Below, in pieces: positions 54,169-61,712 of a stretch of 64,000 nucleotides of DNA (position 1 is the stretch's first letter; the number at the start of each line of letters is the position of its first letter). The notes beneath the pieces were generated by a model. That model had not been told where the DNA came from. It searched no databases and was given only the letters and a program-made list of their open reading frames with translations. The translations under genes and the position numbers were made by a program. This DNA is from Pseudoclavibacter sp. Marseille-Q3772. Lineage in GTDB: Bacteria > Actinomycetota > Actinomycetes > Actinomycetales > Microbacteriaceae. Location: contig NZ_OU745391.1 in NCBI RefSeq assembly GCF_916618895.1, forward strand, positions 310,001 to 374,000, given 5' to 3'.

Positions 54169-55247
54169 CGCTGTTCTTCCTCGCCAGCACGGTGTTCGGA
54201 TGCGGTATCCGCGTCGGTTGTCGACGGGTTCTGTGTGTACGATACCGGCGGTTCGTGACGCGCCTGTGCTGCCGCGCGCTGCGCATCCCTACCTCGCTTT
54301 CGCAAGACCTTATCGCTGACGTCTCGCTGACCCGTTGATGCCAATGACCACGCCTGCGAATCGCTGGGGGTCCATGCTTCCCGATCGGCATCGCTACCGG
54401 CCGCCTTCGTACTCGCCGGTTTCTTCGGCAAACGCGCTCCAGGGGCGAGTCTGCGGGCGGTGAGCAGAAACCCGGTGTGCGCCACCATGCGATGGTCCGG
54501 CCGAACGGCAAGCCCTTCTACATGCCAGCCGCGAACCATCGTTTCGTCGGCCTCAGGCTCCGTGAATCCGCCATGTGTCCGGATGGCTTCGGCCACCCGC
54601 GACAGCTGCGTGACCGTAGCGACGTAGCAGCACAGCACTCCCCCAGGGATGAGCGCGTCTGCCACCGCGTCCAGGCATTCCCACGGGGCGAGCATGTCCA
54701 AGATCACGCGGTCCACAGTTTGCGACTCGCATTCACGCGGCAGCGCATCATTCAGATCGCCGATGGCGATCCGCCAGTTCGCGAGTGCCGGGCCGAGAAC
54801 ACTCTCGACATTACCGCGCGCAACTTCAGCGAACTCTTCCCGGCGTTCAAAACTCGTCAGCTGTCCGGTACCACCAAGCATCCGCAATAGCCACAGCGAC
54901 AGTGCTCCGGAACCCACACCAGCCTCAACCACGCGCGCACCCGGACGAATATCGGCCTTCGCCAGAATCATCGCCGCATCCTTCGGATAGATGATTGCCG
55001 CACCGCGAGGCATCGACATCACCACATCTGTGAGCAGTGGCCGCAGCGCTAGATACTCAGTACCCCCTTTGCTGGTCACCAAGGATCCGTCTGGTAGCCC
55101 AATCAGATCGTCATGGCTGATCGTGCCGTACTGGGAATGAATGAGACCGCCGGCACGCAGCCATGTCGTGGTCATTCGACCCTTTTGGTCGGTGAGCTGA
55201 ATGCGCTCCCCTTCTCGAAACGGGCCGGACGGCGGGGATGGAATCAT
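54165..55247 (-). CDS. trmI: tRNA (adenine-58-N1)-methyltransferase
   Basis: This 360-residue SAM enzyme modifies A58 in the T loop of tRNAs. Core motifs are YPKDAAMILAKADIRPGARV, VEAGVGSGALSLWLL (SAM site), FERREEFAEVARGNVE, and DRVILDMLAPWECLDAVADA. The last 75 residues are basic and Ala/Asp-rich, probably disordered. In many actinobacteria trmI lies immediately upstream of the proteasome ATPase gene (arc/mpa); here it runs directly into the FKBP lipoprotein gene. Confidence 0.92.
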   Translation of the reverse strand: MIPSPPSGPFREGERIQLTDQKGRMTTTWLRAGGLIHSQYGTISHDDLIGLPDGSLVTSKGGTEYLALRPLLTDVVMSMPRGAAIIYPKDAAMILAKADIRPGARVVEAGVGSGALSLWLLRMLGGTGQLTSFERREEFAEVARGNVESVLGPALANWRIAIGDLNDALPRECESQTVDRVILDMLAPWECLDAVADALIPGGVLCCYVATVTQLSRVAEAIRTHGGFTEPEADETMVRGWHVEGLAVRPDHRMVAHTGFLLTARRLAPGARLPKKPASTKAAGSDADREAWTPSDSQAWSLASTGQRDVSDKVLRKRGRDAQRAAAQARHEPPVSYTQNPSTTDADTASEHRAGEEEQR

Positions 55248-55297
55248 CGAGGAACTTTCGAATCGGTTGTGTGGTGTTGTTGACCGCAGCGGAGCGG

Positions 55298-55978
55298 TCA
55301 GCTGCGCTCACCGCGGACGTGCGTTACTTGGCTGCGAAGCGTCTGCCAATTGAGACCCTCAAGCGTATCCCGACGAAGGTAGTGTTCGTTCTCCGGGATA
55401 TCGACGCCGTGCGGAACTGCAAGGGCAGTGCATCCCGCAGCAAGTGCGCCCCGTAGTCCATTCAATGAGTCCTCAATCACCAGGCAGCGCTCTGGGGCAA
55501 CGCCGAGCTTGTCAGCTGCAAGCAAAAACGGTTCCGGACTCGGTTTCCCCTCACGAACATCTTCGGCAGCAACAATCGCATCAAAGCAATCCTGCAGGTC
55601 CAGTCCGGTGAGCACCGCATTCACAAGCGAATGGCTCGAGTTCGTAACGAGTGCGATTGGTACGCCCGCGGCTAGCTGCTGCTGAATGAGCTCATATGCC
55701 CCGGGACGTCGCGAAACCCCGCGACTGAGCGATTGCACCACCTGCGCGGTCACTTCAGCAGCGATTTCCGCTGGCAAATCCGTAACTCCCTGTTCGGCAA
55801 ATACCTCGGCGGTGATGGTCGGCGAGGCTCCAACCAAGCGGCGTTCTTGCTCAGCAGACAGCTGCGCTAGCCCGCGGCGGGCGAGGAAGTCATTCTGGGC
55901 TTTGATCCACTGTGGCTCAGTATCAACGATGGTGCCGTCCATATCCCAGAGCACGGCCTGCGGTGTATAGGAGGTCAT
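55298..55978 (-). CDS. HAD superfamily hydrolase (phosphatase/phosphoglucomutase-like)
   Basis: This 226-residue HAD protein has motif I AVLWDMDGTIVDTEPQWIKA, motif II ALVTNSSHS, motif III lysine in REGKPSPEPFLLAA, and motif IV CLVIEDSLNGLRGALAAG. Members remove phosphate from sugar or nucleoside phosphates. The ATG at 55978 has TACACT seven bases upstream on the minus strand. It is divergent from the second PAC2 gene; HAD, PAC2 and mshC occur together in many actinobacteria. Confidence 0.9.
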   Translation of the reverse strand: MTSYTPQAVLWDMDGTIVDTEPQWIKAQNDFLARRGLAQLSAEQERRLVGASPTITAEVFAEQGVTDLPAEIAAEVTAQVVQSLSRGVSRRPGAYELIQQQLAAGVPIALVTNSSHSLVNAVLTGLDLQDCFDAIVAAEDVREGKPSPEPFLLAADKLGVAPERCLVIEDSLNGLRGALAAGCTALAVPHGVDIPENEHYLRRDTLEGLNWQTLRSQVTHVRGERS

Positions 55979-55985
55979 AGTTGTG

Positions 55986-55991
55986 AGTGTA
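55986..55991 (-). promoter_or_regulatory. -10 box of leaderless HAD promoter
   Basis: TACACT on the minus strand lies seven bases (CACAACT) before the ATG at 55978. Confidence 0.5.
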
Positions 55992-56112
55992 CGTGGCTAC
56001 CCGGCGATTCCAAGGTCAGGATGCCGCCACTACGACGGCCCGCCCGCTGGCCGGCACTGTTCGCAGCACGTAGGCTAGATCGAACCGATCTTCTTTTGGG
56101 GAGCATGACACG

Positions 56113-57027
56113 TTGATGAATGACGCTCTGTTCGATGCTAACGAGCAGCCGGAATTTGCACACGGCAGAACACTCGTGATCGCGATGAGCGGTTGGAACG
56201 ATGCCGGCGAGGCGGCAAGTACTGCGGTATCCGCCATGATGCGACAGCTCGAGTTCAACCATGTCTGCGCAACGTTTGACGATGACGCCTACTACGATTT
56301 CGCCGCCGCCCGGCCGCACATCGTACGCAGCGAGGATGGTACCCGTTCACTGCGCTGGCCCAGCACCAAGATTCACAGTGCGTCTGAGCCTCAGACCGAA
56401 GCTGACGCGAAGCAGTCGCCGAACCCAACGCGACTGTATGCCCTCACCGGTACCGAACCTTCGATGCGCTGGCGCCAGTACTCAAAGCAGATCGTCGACT
56501 GTTGTCTCCAGGAGCAGATTTCGCGCATCGTTGTCGTTGGCGCACTGTTGGCGGATACGCCGCACACGCGCGATATTCCCGTACAACTCACCAGTGATGA
56601 TGCCGCGATCCAAAGGGAATTCGGTATCGATAGTTCCCAATACGAGGGTCCAACCGGCATCATGTCGGCGATCACAGAGCTAGCCGCTGCCGAAGGCATC
56701 CCGGCGCTGTCACTGTGGGCGCAGGTGCCACACTATGCATCCACCCCGGACAGTGTCTCGCCAAAGGCCGTGTTTGCGCTCATGCGCGAACTGGAGCGCG
56801 TGCTTCAGGTGTCCCTGGACACTGCTTCGTTCGTTGAGGCAGGCCAACACTGGCAGGCACAGGTCAGCAATGCTATTGCCATGGATGAGGAACTCCAGCA
56901 CTATGTCACGTTCCTGGAGCAGGCTCGTGACACGGTGGAGTCGGATGCGGCATCGGGCGATGCGATCGCAGCTGAGTTTGAGCGCTTCCTTGCGGACGAA
57001 ACTCCCCGTGACGACAACGACACCTAA
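56113..57027 (+). CDS. PAC2 family protein (second copy)
   Basis: This 304-residue protein of the PAC2 family has TLVIAMSGWNDAGEAASTAV at 20-40, VCATFDDDAYYDFAAARPHI, then a central variable loop (SEPQTEADAKQS), RIVVVGALLADTPHTRDIP, and GPTGIMSAITELAAAEG. The C-terminus is acidic. The TTG at 56113 lies nine bases after GGGGAG and is followed at once by ATG (56116); either could start. Only the fold pattern is shared with the copy at 33.8 kb. It is convergent with mshC. Confidence 0.87.
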   Translation: MMNDALFDANEQPEFAHGRTLVIAMSGWNDAGEAASTAVSAMMRQLEFNHVCATFDDDAYYDFAAARPHIVRSEDGTRSLRWPSTKIHSASEPQTEADAKQSPNPTRLYALTGTEPSMRWRQYSKQIVDCCLQEQISRIVVVGALLADTPHTRDIPVQLTSDDAAIQREFGIDSSQYEGPTGIMSAITELAAAEGIPALSLWAQVPHYASTPDSVSPKAVFALMRELERVLQVSLDTASFVEAGQHWQAQVSNAIAMDEELQHYVTFLEQARDTVESDAASGDAIAAEFERFLADETPRDDNDT

Positions 57028-57051
57028 ACGGTGCCTACTACCGACTGATCG

Positions 57052-58320
57052 CTAAGCGAGTAGGTCAATACCAAGCAGTGCATCCACTGCCGTGATCACT
57101 CCGCGTCCTCGGCGCTCAATCGCAGCCCACTCATCAACGATCTGGATCAGCTGCGGGGTATCGAGGTCGGCTGCAATGGCAACGCGCATTCGCTGTACCT
57201 CGTCAACATCGTCGACATCGTCGCTCGCCGATTTGGCTGCTTCGCGCCAGCGCTGCAATTGTTCGTTCGCGGCTGCCAACAGCGCGTCATCCCATTCCCA
57301 ATTCCTGCGGTAATGGTTTCGCAGGATCGCCAAGCGAATTGCCGCCGCATCGACACCGGCTGCCATGAGCTTCGACACCAGCACGAGGTTGCCGAGCGAT
57401 TTCGACATCTTTTCCCCCTGGTACGCAACAAGACCGGCATGTGCAAAATGACTCGCGAAACCGTCGCCCGAAAGCGCACACGCATGTGCCGCCGTCATTT
57501 CGTGATGTGGGAACTTCAGGTCAGCACCACCGGCCTGGATGGTGATGGATGTGGGTCCGGGCGTGCCTGCAAGCGTCTGCAGGGCAATCACGGTGCATTC
57601 AACATGCCAACCGGGTCGCCCGGCACCAACCTGCGTGTTCCAGGAAGGTTCGTGTTCTCGAGCCGCGCGCCAGAGCAGTGGATCGAACGGACAGCGCTTG
57701 CCTTCGCGTTCCGGATCTCCGCCAAACTCTACGAACCGTTCAGACAGCTCCGGCGGTGAGTAGTGGCTCACGCAACCCACACGGAAATCGCACTCCCGCT
57801 GAACCGCCTGAATATCGAGGTAGATGTCCTGTTCGTTTGCATCCTTGGTTTCAACCGCATAGGCGAAACCACGCTCAAGCAGGAGCGCCACGGCATCAGC
57901 AACCTGCGGAATCACATCCTGAACCCGCACGTAGTCATCCGGCGGAATCACACGCAGCGCAGTCATATCGCTGCGAAACAGATCGGTCTGGGATGCAGCC
58001 AGTTCGCGCCAATCCGCACCGGTTTGAGTTGCTCGCTCGAACAACGGGTCGTCAACATCCGTAATGTTCTGCGCATACCGCACCGATATTCCCTGCTGTC
58101 GAAGCGCTCGGATGCAGGTATCGAATGCGACATAGGTGGCCGCGTGCCCCAGGTGGGTAGCGTCATATGGCGTAATACCGCAGACATATATCGACGCTGA
58201 ACCGTCAAGTGTAGCTACGGGCAGCGTTTGCTGCCGAGCGGAATCGTAGAGCTGCACCGCCACAGCATCGCCGGGAAGCGAAGGAACGTTGGGGGCAGGC
58301 CAGCTATCGGTTCGTTGCAC
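57052..58320 (-). CDS. mshC: mycothiol cysteine ligase
   Basis: This 422-residue CysRS-like enzyme links cysteine to glucosaminyl-inositol in mycothiol synthesis. Zinc and ATP sites are clear: YVCGITPYDATHLGHAATYV (HIGH-like), WHVECTVIALQTL, DLKFPHHEMTAAHA and EKMSKSLGNLVLV (KMSKS). The N-terminal SWPAPNVPSLPG is typical of MshC rather than CysS, and the chain ends after the Rossmann and stem domains. The GTG at 58320 has TAGACT six bases upstream. Mycothiol is the main actinobacterial thiol buffer, confirming the phylum. Confidence 0.95.
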   Translation of the reverse strand: MQRTDSWPAPNVPSLPGDAVAVQLYDSARQQTLPVATLDGSASIYVCGITPYDATHLGHAATYVAFDTCIRALRQQGISVRYAQNITDVDDPLFERATQTGADWRELAASQTDLFRSDMTALRVIPPDDYVRVQDVIPQVADAVALLLERGFAYAVETKDANEQDIYLDIQAVQRECDFRVGCVSHYSPPELSERFVEFGGDPEREGKRCPFDPLLWRAAREHEPSWNTQVGAGRPGWHVECTVIALQTLAGTPGPTSITIQAGGADLKFPHHEMTAAHACALSGDGFASHFAHAGLVAYQGEKMSKSLGNLVLVSKLMAAGVDAAAIRLAILRNHYRRNWEWDDALLAAANEQLQRWREAAKSASDDVDDVDEVQRMRVAIAADLDTPQLIQIVDEWAAIERRGRGVITAVDALLGIDLLA

Positions 58321-58326
58321 GTATTC

Positions 58327-58332
58327 AGTCTA
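58327..58332 (-). promoter_or_regulatory. -10 box of leaderless mshC promoter
   Basis: TAGACT on the minus strand lies six bases (GAATAC) before the GTG at 58320; uppP ends a few bases further upstream. Confidence 0.45.
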
Positions 58333-58341
58333 GGCCGCCAG

Positions 58342-59187
58342 TTACGCTCCCGCACCCGCCATCGGGTCAAGCACACCGGTGATCAGCAGCACCATAAGCA
58401 GCGTTCCTAGTCCGATCCGATACAGCACGAACGGCATGAAGCTGCGAGTCTCGACCCACTTCATCAGGAACGCAATCACCAGCCAGCCAACGACAAAGGA
58501 AATCACCGTCGCGAGTAGCGTTGGCCCCCAGGCGATCGCAGCGACATCGGGATCGCGGAATGCCGTGAGCACCTCATACCCTCCAGAGCCGAGCACCGCC
58601 GGAATCGCAAGCAGGAAGGCATAGCGGGCAGCTGATGGCCGGTCATATCCCATGAGCCGCCCAGCAGTGATAGTGCCGCCTGACCGAGATACGCCGGGGA
58701 TCAGCGCCAGGGCCTGGGCCCCTCCGTATACGAGACCGTCCTTCCACGTTAGGTTCGTGAGCGTCTTTGTTCGTCGTGACAGTACATCGGCAAGACCGAG
58801 GATGATGCCGAAGAGGATGAGCATGGCAGCTACCAGCCAGAGCGAGCGGAAGCTGCTGCGAATGACGTCTTGCAACGCGAAGCCCAGCACCACAATCGGA
58901 ATGGAGCCGATAATAATCAGCCACCCCATGCGCGCATCCGGGTCGTCCTTAGCTACGCTGCCACGCAGCGAGCCAAACCACGCGCGAATAATCCGCACGA
59001 TGTCCTTCCAGAAGTAAACAAGGACGGCGAGTTCGGTGCCGATTTGGATGATGGCGGTAAAGGTCGCCCCAGGGTCACCGGTGCCGAGCATTTCACCGAA
59101 GATGCGAATATGTGCGCTGGAGGAAATCGGCAGGAACTCCGTGTGCCCCTGAACAATTGCCAGAATGATCGCTTCAAACCAACCCAT
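58342..59187 (-). CDS. uppP: undecaprenyl-diphosphatase
   Basis: This 281-residue integral membrane enzyme of about eight helices recycles the cell wall lipid carrier. The signature motifs are [20 protein letters not shown] near the N-terminus and [21 protein letters not shown] in the middle (cores [14 protein letters not shown] and PGVSRSGGT). GAAGGAAG precedes the ATG. It is followed closely by mshC, the usual neighbour in actinobacteria. Confidence 0.95.
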   Translation of the reverse strand: MGWFEAIILAIVQGHTEFLPISSSAHIRIFGEMLGTGDPGATFTAIIQIGTELAVLVYFWKDIVRIIRAWFGSLRGSVAKDDPDARMGWLIIIGSIPIVVLGFALQDVIRSSFRSLWLVAAMLILFGIILGLADVLSRRTKTLTNLTWKDGLVYGGAQALALIPGVSRSGGTITAGRLMGYDRPSAARYAFLLAIPAVLGSGGYEVLTAFRDPDVAAIAWGPTLLATVISFVVGWLVIAFLMKWVETRSFMPFVLYRIGLGTLLMVLLITGVLDPMAGAGA

Positions 59188-59223
59188 CGTGCACTTCCTT
59201 CTCGACGTTGGACTGGCAAGACT

Positions 59224-60630
59224 TTAGTAGCGAGTAAGAAAATCCTCGAGCACCACGCGGCCAAACACCACAGATGCACAGGGAACCCGCTCGTCGACTC
59301 CGTGGAACATTCCCGGGAAGTCGAGCTCCTCCGGCAGCAACAGCGGCGTGTAACCGTACCCGGAGATTCCCAGACGCTCTAACGCTTTGTTATCGGTACC
59401 GGCCGGCAATAGGTACGGAATCATCGTGGCGTTTGCGTCATGTGCCTGTAGCGATGCAACCGCCTGTTCAACGAGCGGACCGGATGCTGGTGATTCGTAT
59501 CCGTTCACCTGCCAGTCGATCTCAACGCCGATCTGCGGTCCAACCACCTCACGAATCGCATCGAGGGTCGCAGCTTCAGTGCCGGGCAGTGGGCGAATAT
59601 CGATGGCAACGCTCGCACGCTCGGGCACCACATTGTGTTTATAGCCGCTACTGAGCATGGTTGGATTCGCCGTTACCCGTAAGGCGGCACGAAGCCAGCT
59701 GGCTGCGCTACCGGCAAGTCTGGCCAGATCGTCCGGTTCGGAGGCGTCACGATCGACGCCCGCGAGGTCTGCAATCGCGGCCACCATCCCCGAAGCCGTC
59801 GGCCCCAGTTTGATCGGCCAGTCAAACGCAGCCAATCGACAGATTGCGCTTGCGAGCACAGAAATCGAGTTGTCTTCTGCGGGAATCAACCGTGATCCGT
59901 GACCCGCGCGCCTCCGAGCGTGTAGCCGGACCCACAGCATTCCCTTCTCTCCGGTTTGGATGAGGTACGCACGCTTACCAGCAACGGAAACCGAGAAGCC
60001 GCCTACTTCACTGATCGCCTCCGTTGCTCCAGCGAACAACTCGGGATAGGTATCGACCGCGTATTGGGCGCCGAGTTTGCCCGCATCCTCCTCATCGGCG
60101 AAGAACGCAACGATGAGCTCCCGCTCGGGTTGCACTCCCCTAGCCGCCATGGATTCCAACGCGGTGATAATCATGGCGTCCATATTCTTCATGTCCACCG
60201 CACCGCGCCCCCAGATCATGCCGTCGTGCACTTCCCCACCAAACGGGTCATGCGTCCAATCATCGGCATTCGCCGGAACGACATCCGTGTGCCCGTGTAC
60301 AACAAGCGCCGGCTTGTTCGGGTTCTTGCCTGGAATTCGCGCAACGACTGAGGTTCGGCCAGGAACCGATTCAAACAGTGTCGGTGTGACTCCGAGCCCC
60401 TCTAGCCGCGCCGCTAGGCACTCTGCGGCGGCCTGCTCACCGTTACTCACACCACCACCCCAGTTTTGGGTGTCGATGCGAATCAACTCGCGAGTGAGTT
60501 CGACGGTTGGGTCAGCTAGCAGTGAGTCCAGCGGAGCCTCCCACGGTCGTTCCACCCGAGTAAAACCGGTTTCAAGTCCCACGGGATGATGGGTGTCGGT
60601 TGTTTGGGATGCAGGCTGCTGGTCGGACAT
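59224..60630 (-). CDS. M20 family metallopeptidase/dipeptidase
   Basis: This 468-residue zinc hydrolase of the M20/M25/M40 group has VVHGHTDVVPANADDW (first metal His), GRGAVDMKNMDAMIITAL (bridging Asp), and VAFFADEEDAGKLGAQY (catalytic Glu pair). A dimerisation domain in the middle (about 230-370) and a late GTDNKALERLGISG follow. Such proteins act as dipeptidases or deacylases; the substrate cannot be told. A TATCGT six bases before the ATG may be a leaderless -10. Its end is 36 bases from uppP. Confidence 0.9.
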   Translation of the reverse strand: MSDQQPASQTTDTHHPVGLETGFTRVERPWEAPLDSLLADPTVELTRELIRIDTQNWGGGVSNGEQAAAECLAARLEGLGVTPTLFESVPGRTSVVARIPGKNPNKPALVVHGHTDVVPANADDWTHDPFGGEVHDGMIWGRGAVDMKNMDAMIITALESMAARGVQPERELIVAFFADEEDAGKLGAQYAVDTYPELFAGATEAISEVGGFSVSVAGKRAYLIQTGEKGMLWVRLHARRRAGHGSRLIPAEDNSISVLASAICRLAAFDWPIKLGPTASGMVAAIADLAGVDRDASEPDDLARLAGSAASWLRAALRVTANPTMLSSGYKHNVVPERASVAIDIRPLPGTEAATLDAIREVVGPQIGVEIDWQVNGYESPASGPLVEQAVASLQAHDANATMIPYLLPAGTDNKALERLGISGYGYTPLLLPEELDFPGMFHGVDERVPCASVVFGRVVLEDFLTRY

Positions 60631-60636
60631 AGTGTC

Positions 60637-60642
60637 ACGATA
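60637..60642 (-). promoter_or_regulatory. possible -10 box of M20 peptidase gene
   Basis: TATCGT on the minus strand lies six bases (GACACT) before the ATG at 60630. It fits TANNNT but is weaker than the others. Confidence 0.35.
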
Positions 60643-60708
60643 GTGCGATTCGACTGTGCACTGCCCAGTTGATCGTCATATTGGCAACAATTGACGGGAC
60701 GATTCGAT

Positions 60709-60737
60709 TTGCACGAAACCAGTTATCCGATTAGTGT
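60709..60737 (+). promoter_or_regulatory. promoter of tRNA-Leu
   Basis: TTGCAC (60709-60714) and TAGTGT (60732-60737) are spaced 17 bases apart, about 30 bases before the tRNA. Confidence 0.6.
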
Positions 60738-60767
60738 GTTACTTCGTGCTCATTGAGCCGCACACCT

Positions 60768-60856
60768 GCGCGGGTGGCGGAATAGGTAGACGCGCTAGCT
60801 TGAGGTGCTAGTGGCCGCATTAGGTCGTGGGGGTTCAAGTCCCCCCTCGCGCACCA
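60768..60856 (+). tRNA. tRNA-Leu (GAG)
   Basis: A class II tRNA with a long variable arm (TGGCCGCATTAGGTCGT region). Acceptor GCGCGGG pairs with CTCGCGC, the anticodon stem is CTAGC/GCTAG with loop TTGAGGT, and the anticodon is GAG. The T loop is TTCAAGT. CCA is encoded (60854-60856), unlike the two other tRNAs here. Confidence 0.96.
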
Positions 60857-60858
60857 GT

Positions 60859-60892
60859 GAATATTCCCCGGTCGAACCACCGGGGAATATTC
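60859..60892 (+). terminator. terminator after tRNA-Leu
   Basis: GAATATTCCCCGGT pairs perfectly with its complement over 14 bp around a six-base loop, followed by GTTTTCC. It starts three bases after the tRNA CCA. Confidence 0.92.
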
Positions 60893-60953
60893 GTTTTCCA
60901 CACCGAGCACGCGCCGTCGCGTTTCGCCGCACGATTACCGGAAGGCCCGTTGG

Positions 60954-60959
60954 TAGCCT
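60954..60959 (+). promoter_or_regulatory. -10 box of leaderless dedA promoter
   Basis: TAGCCT lies six bases (GACACG) before the GTG at 60966. Confidence 0.45.
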
Positions 60960-60965
60960 GACACG

Positions 60966-61709
60966 GTGATAACAAACCTCCACCTCGTAGCGATCCAGGC
61001 CGCAGATACGGCAAACCAATCTCTTGGCGCAATCGGCGATTGGGCCGTCTCTGTCATGAACTGGCTGGGCGCGATCGGTGTGGGTCTGCTAATTCTGTTG
61101 GAGAATCTCTTCCCACCAATCCCCTCCGAAGTCATCCTGCCGCTAGCGGGATTCACTGCTGGCCTGCCCGACGGCGGCTTTACCTGGGTAGAGGCGCTCA
61201 TCTGGGCGACGATCGGTTCCACCGTCGGCGCATTCGCTCTCTACGGTGTCGGCGTTGCTCTCGGTCACGATCGCACGGTGAGGCTGCTTGCGGCGCTACC
61301 GCTCGTGGATCGTAAGGACATCGAGAAAACCATCGCATGGTTCAACAAGCACGGCTACTGGACCGTGTTCTTTGGCCGCATGCTGCCAATCTTCCGTTCG
61401 CTGATCTCCATCCCCGCCGGTGTGGAGCGAATGAACTGGTGGAAGTTCGGGCTGCTGACCTTCCTCGGTTCGGCGATCTGGAATACCCTGTTCGTCTACG
61501 GCGGTTACGTGCTCGGCTCGAACTGGGAAGCGATCATCAATGTCGCTGATTGGCTCAAATACGTGGTGGTTGCGCTCGTCGCCATTGTCGTGATCTGGTA
61601 CGTCGTTCATAAGGTGCGACAGAGCATCCGCAAACGCCGTGGCGGCGGCAACACCGACCTGGAGGATCCGCTGCCAAAGGATCACCCGGAGCTTCACCCG
61701 CAGGACTAA
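60966..61709 (+). CDS. DedA family membrane protein
   Basis: This 247-residue DedA/VTT-domain protein has the signature LENLFPPIPSEVILPLAGF, the glycine-rich GSTVGAFALYGVG, and the amphipathic FFGRMLPIFRSLISIPAG with the conserved Arg, then NTLFVYGGYVLG. About five to six helices are predicted. DedA proteins are thought to flip or transport lipid phosphates such as undecaprenyl phosphate, which would fit with uppP 2 kb upstream, but this is inference. It is convergent with the helicase gene, three bases apart. Confidence 0.92.
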   Translation: MITNLHLVAIQAADTANQSLGAIGDWAVSVMNWLGAIGVGLLILLENLFPPIPSEVILPLAGFTAGLPDGGFTWVEALIWATIGSTVGAFALYGVGVALGHDRTVRLLAALPLVDRKDIEKTIAWFNKHGYWTVFFGRMLPIFRSLISIPAGVERMNWWKFGLLTFLGSAIWNTLFVYGGYVLGSNWEAIINVADWLKYVVVALVAIVVIWYVVHKVRQSIRKRRGGGNTDLEDPLPKDHPELHPQD

Positions 61710-61712
61710 GCG

